Source: Cheilinus undulatus
Lineage: Eukaryota > Chordata > Actinopteri > Labriformes > Labridae
Length of the DNA: 64,000 nt
Direction of reading: 5' to 3'
Assembly (NCBI RefSeq): GCF_018320785.1
Contig: NC_054872.1
Location: forward strand, 37,530,051 to 37,594,050
Part shown: one piece after another, positions 11,501-21,194 of the stretch
How the letters are laid out: every line of letters starts with the position of its first letter
Numbering within the stretch: position 1 is the stretch's first letter
Notes under the pieces: model-generated
The model's input: only the letters and a program-made list of their open reading frames with translations
Database searches by the model: none
What the model was told of the DNA's origin: nothing
Translations under genes and position numbers: made by a program

Positions 11501-14086
11501 GGTCACCTTTTCTGTATTCAAGAGGAGAAGGGAGAGGTATTGTGTCCGTCCTCCTTATTATCAAGAGGCAGTGACTGTCTTTTGTTGACCTTATCATCAG
11601 CTTGACTTAACATGACACATTACAGACGTACTTGACTGCAGACTAACTGTCTGGTAACATCACTTCTCATGCTGACATCAGTCACATATCCTTGCGCTTT
11701 TTAATGAATGAAGTATTGCCATTACATTAGATTACACTAATGTGGGAATATGTGAGGTTTTGCATGTATTTTTCATCAGCAGGTAGATTACAGAGGATCT
11801 CAGTTCACATTGTGTAATGCAATAATGTAACTAGTAGTGTAACTAGTTACTTTTAGTTTTGAGTAACAAAGTAATGTAACTTTACTTTTTTAGACAGTAA
11901 CTTGTAATGTGTAATTGGTTACTGTTTTTGAGTAACTACCCCAACACTGCCAGGTAATATACAAGGACATCCAGAGCATTACTGAGGTTGTAGCAGTCCT
12001 CCTTTCCACCCAGTGGCACGCTCAGGCGGCTAACTCGCCACATCTACGCCTTCATTCAGCCTCAAGTTTTTTGCCTAAACATGCCTAAAAGGTCTGTACA
12101 GTGCTGCATTTAGTGTTATAAGCCTTTCAAAACTAAACATTTCGGTCTGAAATAGTTGGTTCATAATTCTCTGATTATTCAGGAATTTAATCTGCTAAAA
12201 ATTCAAAACAGAAAATATCTATGAAGCCATACTACAGTTAACATGCTCAGCAGCCCTGCAGCAAAATTCCCTGATGGGCTTGTTTTGGCACCCTTTCATC
12301 TCACTCCCATAAATCACAGTGCCATCAGTGGGAAAAACGTGTTTACTATACGAACCAAGAACAATCTATACTGCTATGTTAGTATAACTTAGTCTATGAT
12401 TGATGTGAAATAATGAGCAGAGAATGCCCCTAGAGCATTGTCTCAATGGCATCTTTATATTGACTCAAATTAAACATGAGGGCTGCAACCTTGTTTGAAA
12501 GCTTCAGTTATTTAAATTCTCACAAGTCGTTTCATAAAGCAGCAACACTTGACTGATCTAAGTAAGTTTATTTGAAAATAAGATGATAATCTGGACTTAT
12601 GTGGGCCTTTTGTTAATGAATATTCTTTAGGTTTAAACCAGTTGCTCCCAACCTAGGGTCCCTAAGGTGGCGCCTAAGATCTCAGGGGGGCACCAGGTCT
12701 TGTCTGCTCTGATATGTGAAAATTAGATGTGCAAATATTTTTAAAAAAGAAGATTATTAGAAACATAATTACAAAGTGTTAAGACTACCCTAGAATATCA
12801 AAAAATAAAGAGGATGTGGATTTTTTGGAGAAAAAAAGGAAAAAAATGAGATTATTAAGTTGTATATTCACAAGAAAACAAACTCAGAATTTTAGAGTTT
12901 AAAGTCATAATTTTTGAGTAATACTAGAAATTTCTTTAAAAAGTCTTAAATTTTAACAGTATTGACTCATAAATTTTGAGTTTTAAGCATCATAAATTTA
13001 CAATTTACAACCTATCACTTTTCAAATTTATAAGCTTAAAAGTTCTATGTTTTGTTTCACGTATACATTTATGACATTAAGAGTAAAATAATATTTTTGT
13101 GTGTAAATTCATGGCTTTAAACTTGAGAATTTTCAGGTTTTTCTTCTTGAAAAGAAAAAAGGTGTCCCTAATACGGTCTCATGGATGTTATACATAGATC
13201 TTTTGTCAAGTGTATCTTCTGTTTTATATTGGTGTATTCTTAATGAAAAATTAAGTTTATTTTTTCCCAAGTGGGTCCTGTGGGGCTTCGCTTTTCTTAG
13301 ATATGAAGGGTGGTGGGGAGGGGGGGTGTAAGGGGAAAAAAGTCTGGGAACCACTTATTTAGACAATAATCAGCAGAGTAGTTGTGGAAAATATTAGTCA
13401 GCTCCAGCTTTAGTCTTTCACTGTTGACTTTTGGGGCCCCTGGGTTTGTTGCTCACTTTTCCTAAAGCAGTTTAGCTAAACTGACTAAATTACAAAGATA
13501 TAATCAGGGCGTTTCTTTTGACGTTACCTTGATAGCCTGCAGGTCACTATCTTTCTTGTAACAGTACAGTATGATGTTGTTGGTCATGCTGAAACTTTCT
13601 CTCACCCCGAGGTGATAGAAAAGTGAAGGCTGGCAGAAGGAGTCACTCATCTCCACCACTGCCACATCTGTAGCAGACGTAATAAAAGGGGTCAGTTTGC
13701 GTTTACGTACTTTGCGTGTTTGTCATCCTACTCCTACAGTCAGCGTGCCTGCACTTGCCTGCGTTGTAGAAACTATCCAGGATGTCTGTGGTGCCCAGAG
13801 AGATTCTCTCAAAAGAAATGGTTTTGAAGACAGCGTGAGCGTCCGCGCAGGCTTCCTTCACACATTTCAGGGATAAATTCTCCTCAGTCTGTGGCATGGA
13901 TGCGTCCTCGTTGACTATGTATGCCACGGACGCAGCTCTGGTACGGCTCCGGGGAGAGACGATATGTTTACCGCCACTCAGGTCGATGGCCAGGGAGTCC
14001 TGCCACAAACTCCCGGCTGACACCCAAACCGGGTCTTTCCTCTTCACCTCGTGCAGGCTCATTCGCCTGCGCTCTGTCGTGTACAT
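2570..14086 (-). CDS. map3k6: ASK-family MAP kinase kinase kinase (MAP3K6/ASK2), N-terminal half
   Basis: Partial gene, ten coding exons read right to left: 14086-13759, 13667-13528, 10983-10796, 10613-10445, 4762-4656, 4488-4318, 4064-3952, 3475-3316, 3100-2950, 2674-2570. All junctions keep frame and give 544 codons. ASK kinases are stress-activated MAP3Ks feeding JNK and p38. Seen: the ASK N-terminal block ([40 protein letters not shown]), then the central TPR-like regulatory region ([41 protein letters not shown]). Residue choices fit MAP3K6 better than MAP3K5 or MAP3K15, from memory of the family. The kinase domain, coiled coil and C-terminus lie beyond the left edge. The start is the ATG at 14086 (A at -3); the frame stays open upstream to 14207 but has no other ATG. 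Intron 1 has a GC donor. About eight or nine family residues are absent between exons 2 and 3. Confidence 0.85.
4838..5585. mobile_element. Non-autonomous hAT-like element with perfect 8-bp target duplication
   Basis: The left end reads TAGGGCTGTCAGCATTAATG and the right end ATTTGACAGCTAAA, giving inverted termini. GTCTATTT flanks both sides (4830-4837 and 5586-5593). An 8-bp duplication with these termini fits the hAT superfamily. There is no transposase frame, so it is non-autonomous. It sits in map3k6 intron 4. Confidence 0.8.
5600..6448. mobile_element. Second hAT-like element abutting the first
   Basis: The left end GGGGTGTCAAACTC and the degraded right end GAATTTGATA are inverted. The flanks share TAGATTA (5593-5599 and 6449-6455). 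The interior, about 5750-6200, is a degenerate AT-rich repetition of a motif like GTCAAAATATGAGAT. GGCC-rich blocks near both ends match the common vertebrate hAT/Charlie-like layout. There is no coding frame. Confidence 0.7.
6600..8575 (+). mobile_element. Degenerate non-LTR retrotransposon (LINE) with reverse-transcriptase remnants
   Basis: Broken plus-strand frames carry reverse-transcriptase signatures. At 6640-7008 lies a linker region ending near SHLVNL. At about 7225-7590 lies the RT palm with [34 protein letters not shown] and the catalytic YADD motif. At 7803-8010 lies the thumb-like part ([20 protein letters not shown]). Stops and frameshifts separate the pieces, so it is inactive. 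The 3' region about 8350-8575 is AT-rich and non-coding and ends near a short A-rich stretch. Clade uncertain (CR1/L2/Rex1-like). It lies in map3k6 intron 4, in antisense to the gene. Confidence 0.8.
8576..9000. other. Intronic stretch of map3k6
   Basis: Nothing recognised between the two LINE remnants. Confidence 0.4.
9005..9760 (+). mobile_element. L2-like LINE fragment
   Basis: Translating across frameshifts gives L2-type RT blocks in order: a residual GSVPGP-like motif near 9055, a CYADDT-like motif near 9143, an [12 protein letters not shown] block near 9340-9380, then HIDYCNSLL near 9490-9520 and [16 protein letters not shown] near 9545-9595. Many stops; clearly dead. It lies in map3k6 intron 4. 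Confidence 0.75.
9761..10444. other. Intronic stretch of map3k6
   Basis: AT-rich non-coding sequence directly downstream of exon 4 (minus strand). No repeat family recognised. Confidence 0.4.
11030..11810. other. Intronic stretch of map3k6 (intron 2)
   Basis: No recognisable repeat or exon. I searched by eye for a microexon that could supply the residues missing between exons 2 and 3 and did not find a convincing one. Confidence 0.4.
11815..11951. mobile_element. One end of a hAT-like element
   Basis: The reverse complement begins CAGTGTTGGGGTAGTTACTC and continues with repeated AGTTAC/AGTAAC blocks. This is the typical terminus of a widespread fish element. The matching opposite end was not found, so it is a truncated or solo end. 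Confidence 0.6.
11950..12110. repeat. Dispersed repeat, copy 1
   Basis: Shares an extended similar segment with 21915-22065 in snip1 intron 3. Common blocks include GGTAATATRCAAGGAYATCC, CCTCYTTCC, CTCAAGTTT and ACATGCCTAAA. Family unknown to me. Confidence 0.6.
12639..13356. mobile_element. Non-autonomous hAT-like element
   Basis: The left end CAGTTGCTCCCAACCTAGGG is inverted against the right end GTCTGGGAACCACTT. Flanks GTTTAAAC (12631-12638) and ATTTAGAC (13357-13364) agree at 6 of 8 bases and look like an aged target duplication. Sequence near the right end is shared, reversed, with the fragment at 38328. It lies in map3k6 intron 2. Confidence 0.7.
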
Positions 14087-14340
14087 TTTCCCAAATGAGC
14101 TCAATAGTGCATTTAGTTCTTTAGAAGAGCTTCCATGAAAATACAGAGTTGCTCCATCTAGTAAATCCCCAGGTAGGTCGCCGCCTCCTCTCGCACCGAG
14201 TATCCACTAACATTCCCGGTACTCCTCTCCACTCGACCCGCCCTCTTCTCCTCCCCTGGTCCGCCCCGCCCGCTGACATTCTCACACTGAAACTGAACAC
14301 CACCCAGGCCAGCCTCGACTCTCTCATGACCTCTGCTGAG
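14087..14340 (-). promoter_or_regulatory. map3k6: map3k6 5' UTR and promoter region
   Basis: Locally GC- and CpG-rich compared with the AT-rich surroundings, continuous with the CpG-rich first exon. A GC box (CCGCCCCGCCC) lies at 14261-14271. The transcription start was not determined. Confidence 0.5.
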
Positions 14341-15012
14341 GAAAACTGCTAAAGAAACGCTTCACTGTAACTGTGGACTGTAAGGTAACTACACACTTTA
14401 AAGAATTAATAAAACCCTACTTAATAGTTGACCCATCATATGTAAAAGGTCATTAACCTGTTTATTTGTAAATTTTAAACACCAAATACTTTTTTATACA
14501 TTAGTGACGCATTGGTATAGAAGTATAGCAGATTTATTCAAAATAGATCATAAACAACATATCAGAGGTTGAAACTGAGACATTTTACCATTTCCTAATT
14601 ATCTTATTTTGAATTGCAAAAACAGCTCAAATAGTAGGGACAGGGCAACAAAAGGCTGGAAAAGTAAGTGTTACTAATAAAAACAGATGGAAGAGCATTT
14701 AGTTACTAATTAGATTATTTGGCAGTAGGTCATTAACATGACTGGGTATTGGGAGACTTAAGACAGGCAGAGTCTCTAGGAGTAGCCTGCAGATAGGTGG
14801 AAAAACTGCAGCTAAAAATTGTGGAACATTTTCAGAAAATACTCCTTATTATAAAATACAAAGACTTTGAATATCCCACATCCATGAGCGTAGGGAAGGG
14901 GGAGGGAAGCCTGCAATGAAAGGTGCATTTTTATTTATTTTTCTTAGTAATTAGTGTTATTATTGAATCAAAAGCAACTAAATTAATCTGTCAACAGTCT
15001 GAAATTTGTATC
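14341..15012. other. Intergenic stretch upstream of map3k6
   Basis: AT-rich. No gene, RNA or repeat recognised. Confidence 0.4.
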
Positions 15013-15020
15013 AAATAGAT

Positions 15021-15592
15021 CAGGGGTGTCCAAACAGGGGCCAAGTGCGGCCCACTATCCAATTTTGAAAATAAAATAAAATATGGCCCACATTTGGCTA
15101 TGAAGCTCTTCTTTGACTGTATAATACATATTAGTTAAGTAGTAGTGGGAGGTACTACCATGCTAATTCTTCAAACAAACATTTTGACAAGAAGTTTTTT
15201 TCAATTTGTGACTGAACTAAGATGACAGTGTTCATGGTAAACATATTGGCAACCAGAGCAATAATCTTATCTTTATTTATAATGTCCTAATTAATTACCG
15301 CAGCTTACAGAAGCACCAATAATGTTCCAGGTATGCAGCCAGTGGTAGCCAGGACCAACCAGGCTCCCCTGAAGTGAGATTGGTCTCTCCAGAATCCTTA
15401 AATTGATTGGCTGTTTGTCTTGTCAACCACCAACAAGCCATGTGAGCACTCTCAATCACAAAAAAATATCTTAGTCTACATTAGATTGGTTTGTAACTTT
15501 AATATCCTCAAGGTGTGGTGTATGAAAGTGGTGCCACCATTCTTATAAATTTCTATATGTGGCCCTCAATTAGAGTAGTTTGGACACCCCTG
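15021..15592. mobile_element. hAT (Charlie-like) non-autonomous element
   Basis: Perfect 15-bp terminal inverted repeats, CAGGGGTGTCCAAAC at 15021-15035 and its reverse complement at 15578-15592. Flanks AAATAGAT (15013-15020) and AAATAGAG (15593-15600) form an 8-bp duplication with one mismatch. No transposase frame. Confidence 0.9.
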
Positions 15593-15639
15593 AAATAGAG
15601 TAAAATACAGCACTGGGGGGTGGGCTGATTCAGAGGATC

Positions 15640-16985
15640 TGGAGAAATATCTGCATGTAAGGGACAAGGCCAAAGGGCAATATTAGAAGCTCGAGATCTT
15701 CAGGCCATCAGGCACCATTGCATTCAAAACAGGTATGATTCTGTACTGGAAACCACTGCATGGGCTCAGGGACACTTACAGAAATTACTGACTGTGACCA
15801 CAGTTCACCATGCCATCCACAAGTGCAAGTTAAAGATGGATATGATGCAAAAAAGAAGCCATTTTTGAGCAAGATTCAAAAACGCAGCCTTTTTCTCTGG
15901 GCCTAAGCTCATTTAAATCATCATCATCATCGGCAGTCACTCGAGGTCGAGTATGACTGTCCTCCTTATTGGTTCCTGTGGGTCTTCAGGTGGGTGAAGA
16001 GGCCGATCCTGGAGCCGCATACTTTGGTGCAGTGTGGGCAGGGATGGGCCGTGAGGATTGTGGGTTTGCTCTGGGCCATTTTGGTGGAAGCCTTCTCCTT
16101 TCTGAGACTGCATTTTGCTTCTGCAGCACTGAGGAGATCGTCATTGTAACATGCGGCTCCCTCCTAGACAAGCTGTTTCCATGATGCCCTCTTAGTTGCT
16201 GTATCCTCCCAGGTTTTAAGGTCTATGTGACATTTTTTTAAGATGACGGTCCGGTTGATCCCTTTCGGGAGGACGCCTGTGCGTGAGATCTGCTCCTGCA
16301 CCGTCAGCCTCCACACAGTCCTTCGCATTGAACGGGCCAGGATCCAGTGGCATGGGAACCAAGACGACTGGGGACCTGCCTTTGCTGCAGCCTTCATCCA
16401 CCTTCCCAGCCGTTGTGGTGCCTCCACCATCTTCCGCCCGGTCCACTGTTGAGGTCTTCACTATTTACCCATAGTTGGGGCTATTTACCCATAACTGGGG
16501 CAGTGGTTGACGAGCATCAGTGCACGTCCGAGTGCCAGTGGATGCCACGTCTCTGGGGCCCACTGCTGCTCCGAGATCCTGTACAACTTCGCCTGGAACC
16601 GCGAGGTACCAGTTACCGTGCGTGGCCACGAGGAGGCGTGTACAAGATCTTGGCAGTGGAGAGGCTATGTACCGGCTAAGGAGGCTTACGCACTCGGCTC
16701 CTCTTTTCACCCCTCAAGAAGAAGGGCTATCCAGTGGCAGCAGCTGAAAGCAGAGAGTAGCAAGCAGAAAGCGACATGCAGCATGCACTAACTACAAGCA
16801 CAAACTAACTCCAACACTACTGCACTGGCGCATCACATGCCCTGTGTGCTAAGCACACCCACACGTGCTCATTTAAATGGACTGAGGCAAAAAGGAAAAC
16901 TGTTCTGTGGTCACATGAGGCAAAATTGGAATTCTTTAATAAAACCATGGATGTTCTGCAGACTTAGGGGTAGAGGGACTAAGCA
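15640..16985 (+). mobile_element. DNA-transposon remnant interrupted by a retroposon
   Basis: The parts either side of the insertion at 15919-16866 join, after removing one copy of the 12-bp duplication, into one degenerate plus-strand frame. It contains a block resembling the first catalytic part of Tc1-like transposases (KWTEAKRKTVLWSHEAK). Many stops elsewhere. Boundaries are approximate. Confidence 0.5.
15919..16866 (-). mobile_element. Short LINE-derived retroposon with perfect 12-bp target-site duplication
   Basis: GCTCATTTAAAT occurs at 15907-15918 and 16867-16878, bounding 948 bp. Read on the minus strand, the element ends in GATGATGATGATG, a microsatellite-type 3' tail. Its 3' half encodes, across frames, a C-terminal LINE polyprotein-like segment (CHIDLKTWEDTATKRASW near 16170-16225, then a cysteine/histidine finger-like part near 15960-16030). 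The 5' half, 16465-16866, is GC-rich and shows no RT motifs; it holds a short tandem duplication of ATGGGTAAATAG near 16467-16497. GC content is well above the surroundings. It may be a 5'-truncated LINE or a LINE-tailed non-autonomous family. Confidence 0.65.
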
Positions 16986-19900
16986 TTCATAAAAATATGT
17001 AAAATGATTGTTTATAACATGGGCAAAAAAACAAACAGAGTAAGTACAACTAGAATTAAATCTAGATACTTAAGCCATCTATTAAACATTAAAATGTGAA
17101 TTTAAAGTAGAATATAATAGAATAGAATAGAATAGTGTCATGGTGGTGATCATTTTAATAGAAATTAAATTATAAAGTAGTACTTGAAAGCCAAATGAGT
17201 TTTATTGCATTTAAAGGCCTATTATTTTTTAGCTCCTCTCAGCTCATCTGGATGGATGTTCCCCTGTTTAGGAGCATAATTGCTTTGCAAGTTTTTGTTC
17301 TGCTCTGTGGAACAGCTAAGAGAGAAGAAGCCAAGGATCTGAGGGAACACCCTGGGTCATGAACTTGAACCATTACTTAAAGGAAGTCTGATGCAAGACC
17401 ATGAGATACTTTTGAAACTAATAACATATAAATGTATAAATTATGCCCTGTAGATGTATACTACTGTTTTCCTTATACAAAGCTTTGTTAATGATGATAA
17501 AAGAGTGTAGTTAAAGAATTGCCAAAACTAATAACTATCATTGCTTCTCCATTCCAAGTGTGCTAATGTGATAAGTATAGTGACCTATAATCTCTATTAC
17601 CTTCTAGCCTAACTATAATTGTGATAAAATTCCTGTGTTCCAATTTTTACAAACAGGCCCTTAAAGCTTGGATGATTACTTTCAAAGATAAACTTTCTCT
17701 ACATGTGTGCTTAATACTGTATGAAGCTATCTGCATGTTTATCAAGAAACAAGTCTGTGTGCATAAAACAGTGGATTGATACGGGCATAATCTTTGTTTT
17801 GGATTAAATCACTGACAGAGAGAGCCTCTATGCATAAAGACTCTGTTAAGGGTATAAATGTTTTATGAAGTAATTTAACTGTGTTACAAGTACACCACCA
17901 AGGTTGCTAATTCTAATCAGATATACATAATTCTATGGTCCTTTGGACTACATCTAAGTACTCACTAGGTGGAGAGGATCATGTTTGTGATTGCACATAT
18001 GTGTGATAACTGCCATCCTCAGGACAAGGATTTTAACTCAGATTGACTCTTTTATGGAAATGATCTTTTTCAGGTATTTCAGCAGAGAAAATATGGTCAA
18101 ATAAACTGAGTTCTCATGAAAATATCACACAGGTTCATTAACCCTGAAACAAATGTACAGGTATTACTCCAACATGTTCTTCCTGTAAGACAGAAGTTGA
18201 ATCAAACCCCTACCTTTTCTTTAACTGTACTCTCTCGGACATTTTGGGTTGAAGTGTCTCTGCTGTTTCATCAAAGTTTTAATAGACTGATACCAATATC
18301 AGAGGAGGACATGGTTTGCTCTGCACTGTATTGTACTGACAATACACAATGTACTGACAATGCTCTTCAGCTTATCTGCATTATTGACAAATGTCATATT
18401 CATAGGCACAAAACTGTTCCTTATATTTGTTTGTTCTATGCTGAACTTAAATATCTCTTTGATTCTGTCTCTGGAATAACTCTTATTAAATAAGCTTTGA
18501 AACTTCATAAATAATTAAAAAAATACCAACTGTTAATGACAAAGAACACTTATGATCAAATTTCATTATCTCATTCTTCTTTGTACAGTGTGTTACTCAA
18601 GGCTCTAATCTTTGTTTTGTCCTTTTCCTTCCCTTTTCCTTGTACACTCCTGTTCTTCATGAATTCATTCATTTTACAATATTAGTTTTAAAGGGATCAA
18701 ATGAACTGTTAGACATTATTATGCTGAAATGTATTAATAAAAAAGGAAAAACTAAAGAATTTAAAACAATGAAACTTCATCTGACACAAAAGTCAGGTTT
18801 CACGTTGTTAGAAGAGACTGTGTGGATTCTGATAGCTGTAAAAATGCTGTCTGTTCCCTTTATGTTTAACCTGTTATCGTCACTTGTAGTCACTCAAGTT
18901 GGCCTACCTTGAGTGTCATAAATGTTCAAGATTTAAGTATGAGATTGAATAAGGGAAAATTGCAGAGGACCAAGAACATGAAAATGTACAAAAAATACTT
19001 AAATATGAGTTGGATTTAACCAGTTTTTAAGTGTAGGAAGGTTTCCACAGTGTAGTTTAACTGGAAAAGTTAAGTTAATCTAACATATATTTATAAGTAA
19101 ATTGAGTTGATATGGTTTAGTACCTGCTACTGAAAAATACTGTTTTTTTTTTAGTTACTTAAATTTTCTGTCCTATAATGTTTTGAGCTCTATTAACTCT
19201 TCAGGAATTGTAGATTGCAGATAAGCTAGATCAACAAAAGACCACACTAGGTGTCATTTCTGTCAGCTAACAACAGTAAACTGAGGCTAAAATTCACACG
19301 AGCTCACCAAAATTGGACAAAAAAATCTGGGAAAACATTATCTGGTCGGCTGCAACATTCAACTGAATCAGAATATGTCATAAACAACATAAAAGCCTAC
19401 CTGGCATAAGTCACTTGTAACACCCTTTTTCTCACATTCTGATGTTCAGTTTGGACTTCAGATCATTGTCCTAACCTTGTCTTCATTCTCAAATGCATTA
19501 AATGGATTTGTTTCCACCATGTGATTGGCTAATTAAATATTTGCTTTGATAAGCAGTTAAACAGTCGTGCCTAATATTGTGATCGGTGTATGTATACCTT
19601 GTTTTTCTTTACTGGAAATGTTTTTTTAATCAGCAGAGATCACAATGCACTTCATCCCTAGGAAACAATGTAGAAACTGATAATGTAATGCATTGGTTTT
19701 TGTAGGTTTGTCCCAATCTCAATACCACATCTGGAAGTTACTTAATTTCCACTGACTTTGTCATTTTACATAGAATTAAAGCTCCTGTCATGTGGTTTTA
19801 ACTGGCCATGAAACCGACTGAAATACAACTAGATTCCTCTTTATGACACACAGAGGGAAATGTGACCGTCAGCAACAAGACTGATTGTTTGTAGATAGTA

Positions 19901-20560
19901 ATTTTTAAAGTCTTTATCTGCTGCCTAGCAGTTGTCAGACTTATGAAGAAACAGCCTTTTGTACACTTTCTACAGAATGAGATTTTTTTTAACACAAAAC
20001 ACCTCCTATGCACGTGAAGACAACAGATGCAAGGATAAGGAATTATGTTGTCTACAGGGGGCAACCAAATCAACACAAAGACATTCCTCAAGGGAGGTGT
20101 AATAAGAAAATTCAACCAAAACCAATTATGCCAGTTAACCAGTTAATAAGATATTTTCAAACATGAGTCCAGATTTGAAGTAAAAAAGGGAAACTTGAAT
20201 CCTACTAAAAGGATAAGCACTGTGAGGAAATTCCTAAAACTAGTTAAGCCATTAATATTGCCCCCCAAAACTAAACCACAAACTGGTGGCAGCAAAAATG
20301 TAGCGCTCCACCAGATTTGTCAAGTAGGAACACCGGTTTGCTAGGGTTTCATTCAGTTAGTCCATGACACCTCCAGAGGGCTGAACAGTGACCTCCAGTG
20401 TACTAAAGCCAACCTCCTCAATGCTAGTTCTTATCATAAATACCAGTATACATTTCTTAAAATGCTTCTAAGGTAGTTCTTTATTTGTAAAATGAAAATT
20501 GAGAAAATTCTCAGAAATTTGCACAGCTCTTAACCAAAACTCTTCAAACAATGCAAACTT
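16986..20560. other. Intergenic desert between map3k6 and snip1
   Basis: About 3.6 kb of AT-rich DNA. The longest frame, 18116-18493 (125 codons), has no recognisable domain or supporting splice signals. An (AATAG)n microsatellite lies at about 17111-17135. No RNA gene or named repeat recognised. Confidence 0.45.
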
Positions 20561-20568
20561 TCACTGTC

Positions 20569-21194
20569 TTTATTTACAGTACATAAAAGGAACTTTACTA
20601 TAAATGATGTGGGCTTCAGTAAAGACAAAAATAAAAACTCCTTACACAAAGAACAGAATCAACTTTTTTCCCTGCACTACAAAGCAAAGAAGGCAATATC
20701 ATTACATGTTAAAAGTCTGTAATGTTAAACTCTTACAATAAATGATGCTTATAAACATGAATCTAGAGTTCACATTCCACATATCATGTACAATGACATA
20801 AATAGCCCATAGACATCGACAAGAGATGAGCCTTCAGCTAAACTATGCACGCAGTGCTGTAATCCAAAAATATAATCAACTATTTCACTTGGCTAGACAT
20901 CTCTATCTGGCACCAAGCACTTTATGTTGTGAGCACAGTCTGCTGTGAGATCAGTCATGCGTCACACTGACATTACACAAACAACCTGAGAATAGGAAGT
21001 CTTCTTTGAGACAGTTGTGGCAGGTTTAAGCAACAGTTTGGTACTTACATAATATACAACCCAGCTGTGTTTCATTGTTTCAATGTAATCCGCATTATTG
21101 TTCCACTCCCTGCAGATACAACTGTTTGAGAAAAGGTTGATGATGATGTTATCTAACCTGAATGAACTTCGGTTTAAGAGTCTATGAGTGCTGT
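20569..21194 (-). other. snip1: Probable snip1 3' UTR with poly(A) signal
   Basis: Downstream of the snip1 stop on the minus strand. A canonical AATAAA (minus) lies at 20574-20569, about 620 nt past the stop codon. Inferred from position only. Confidence 0.5.

Noticed and set aside
14102-14104. TTG as the map3k6 start
   Set aside because: A conventional ATG with A at -3 lies six codons downstream at 14086; vertebrate genes rarely start at TTG.
13896-14352. Several frames over the map3k6 first exon and promoter
   Set aside because: Shadows in CpG-rich DNA; the ASK-family reading is on the minus strand.
16164-16791. Overlapping GC-rich frames on both strands near 16.2-16.8 kb as a gene
   Set aside because: They lie within the retroposon bounded by the 12-bp duplication, and the minus-strand motif is of LINE type.
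18116-18493. 125-codon open frame in the map3k6-snip1 intergenic region
   Set aside because: No recognisable domain, no splice support, AT-driven composition; expected by chance in 3.6 kb.
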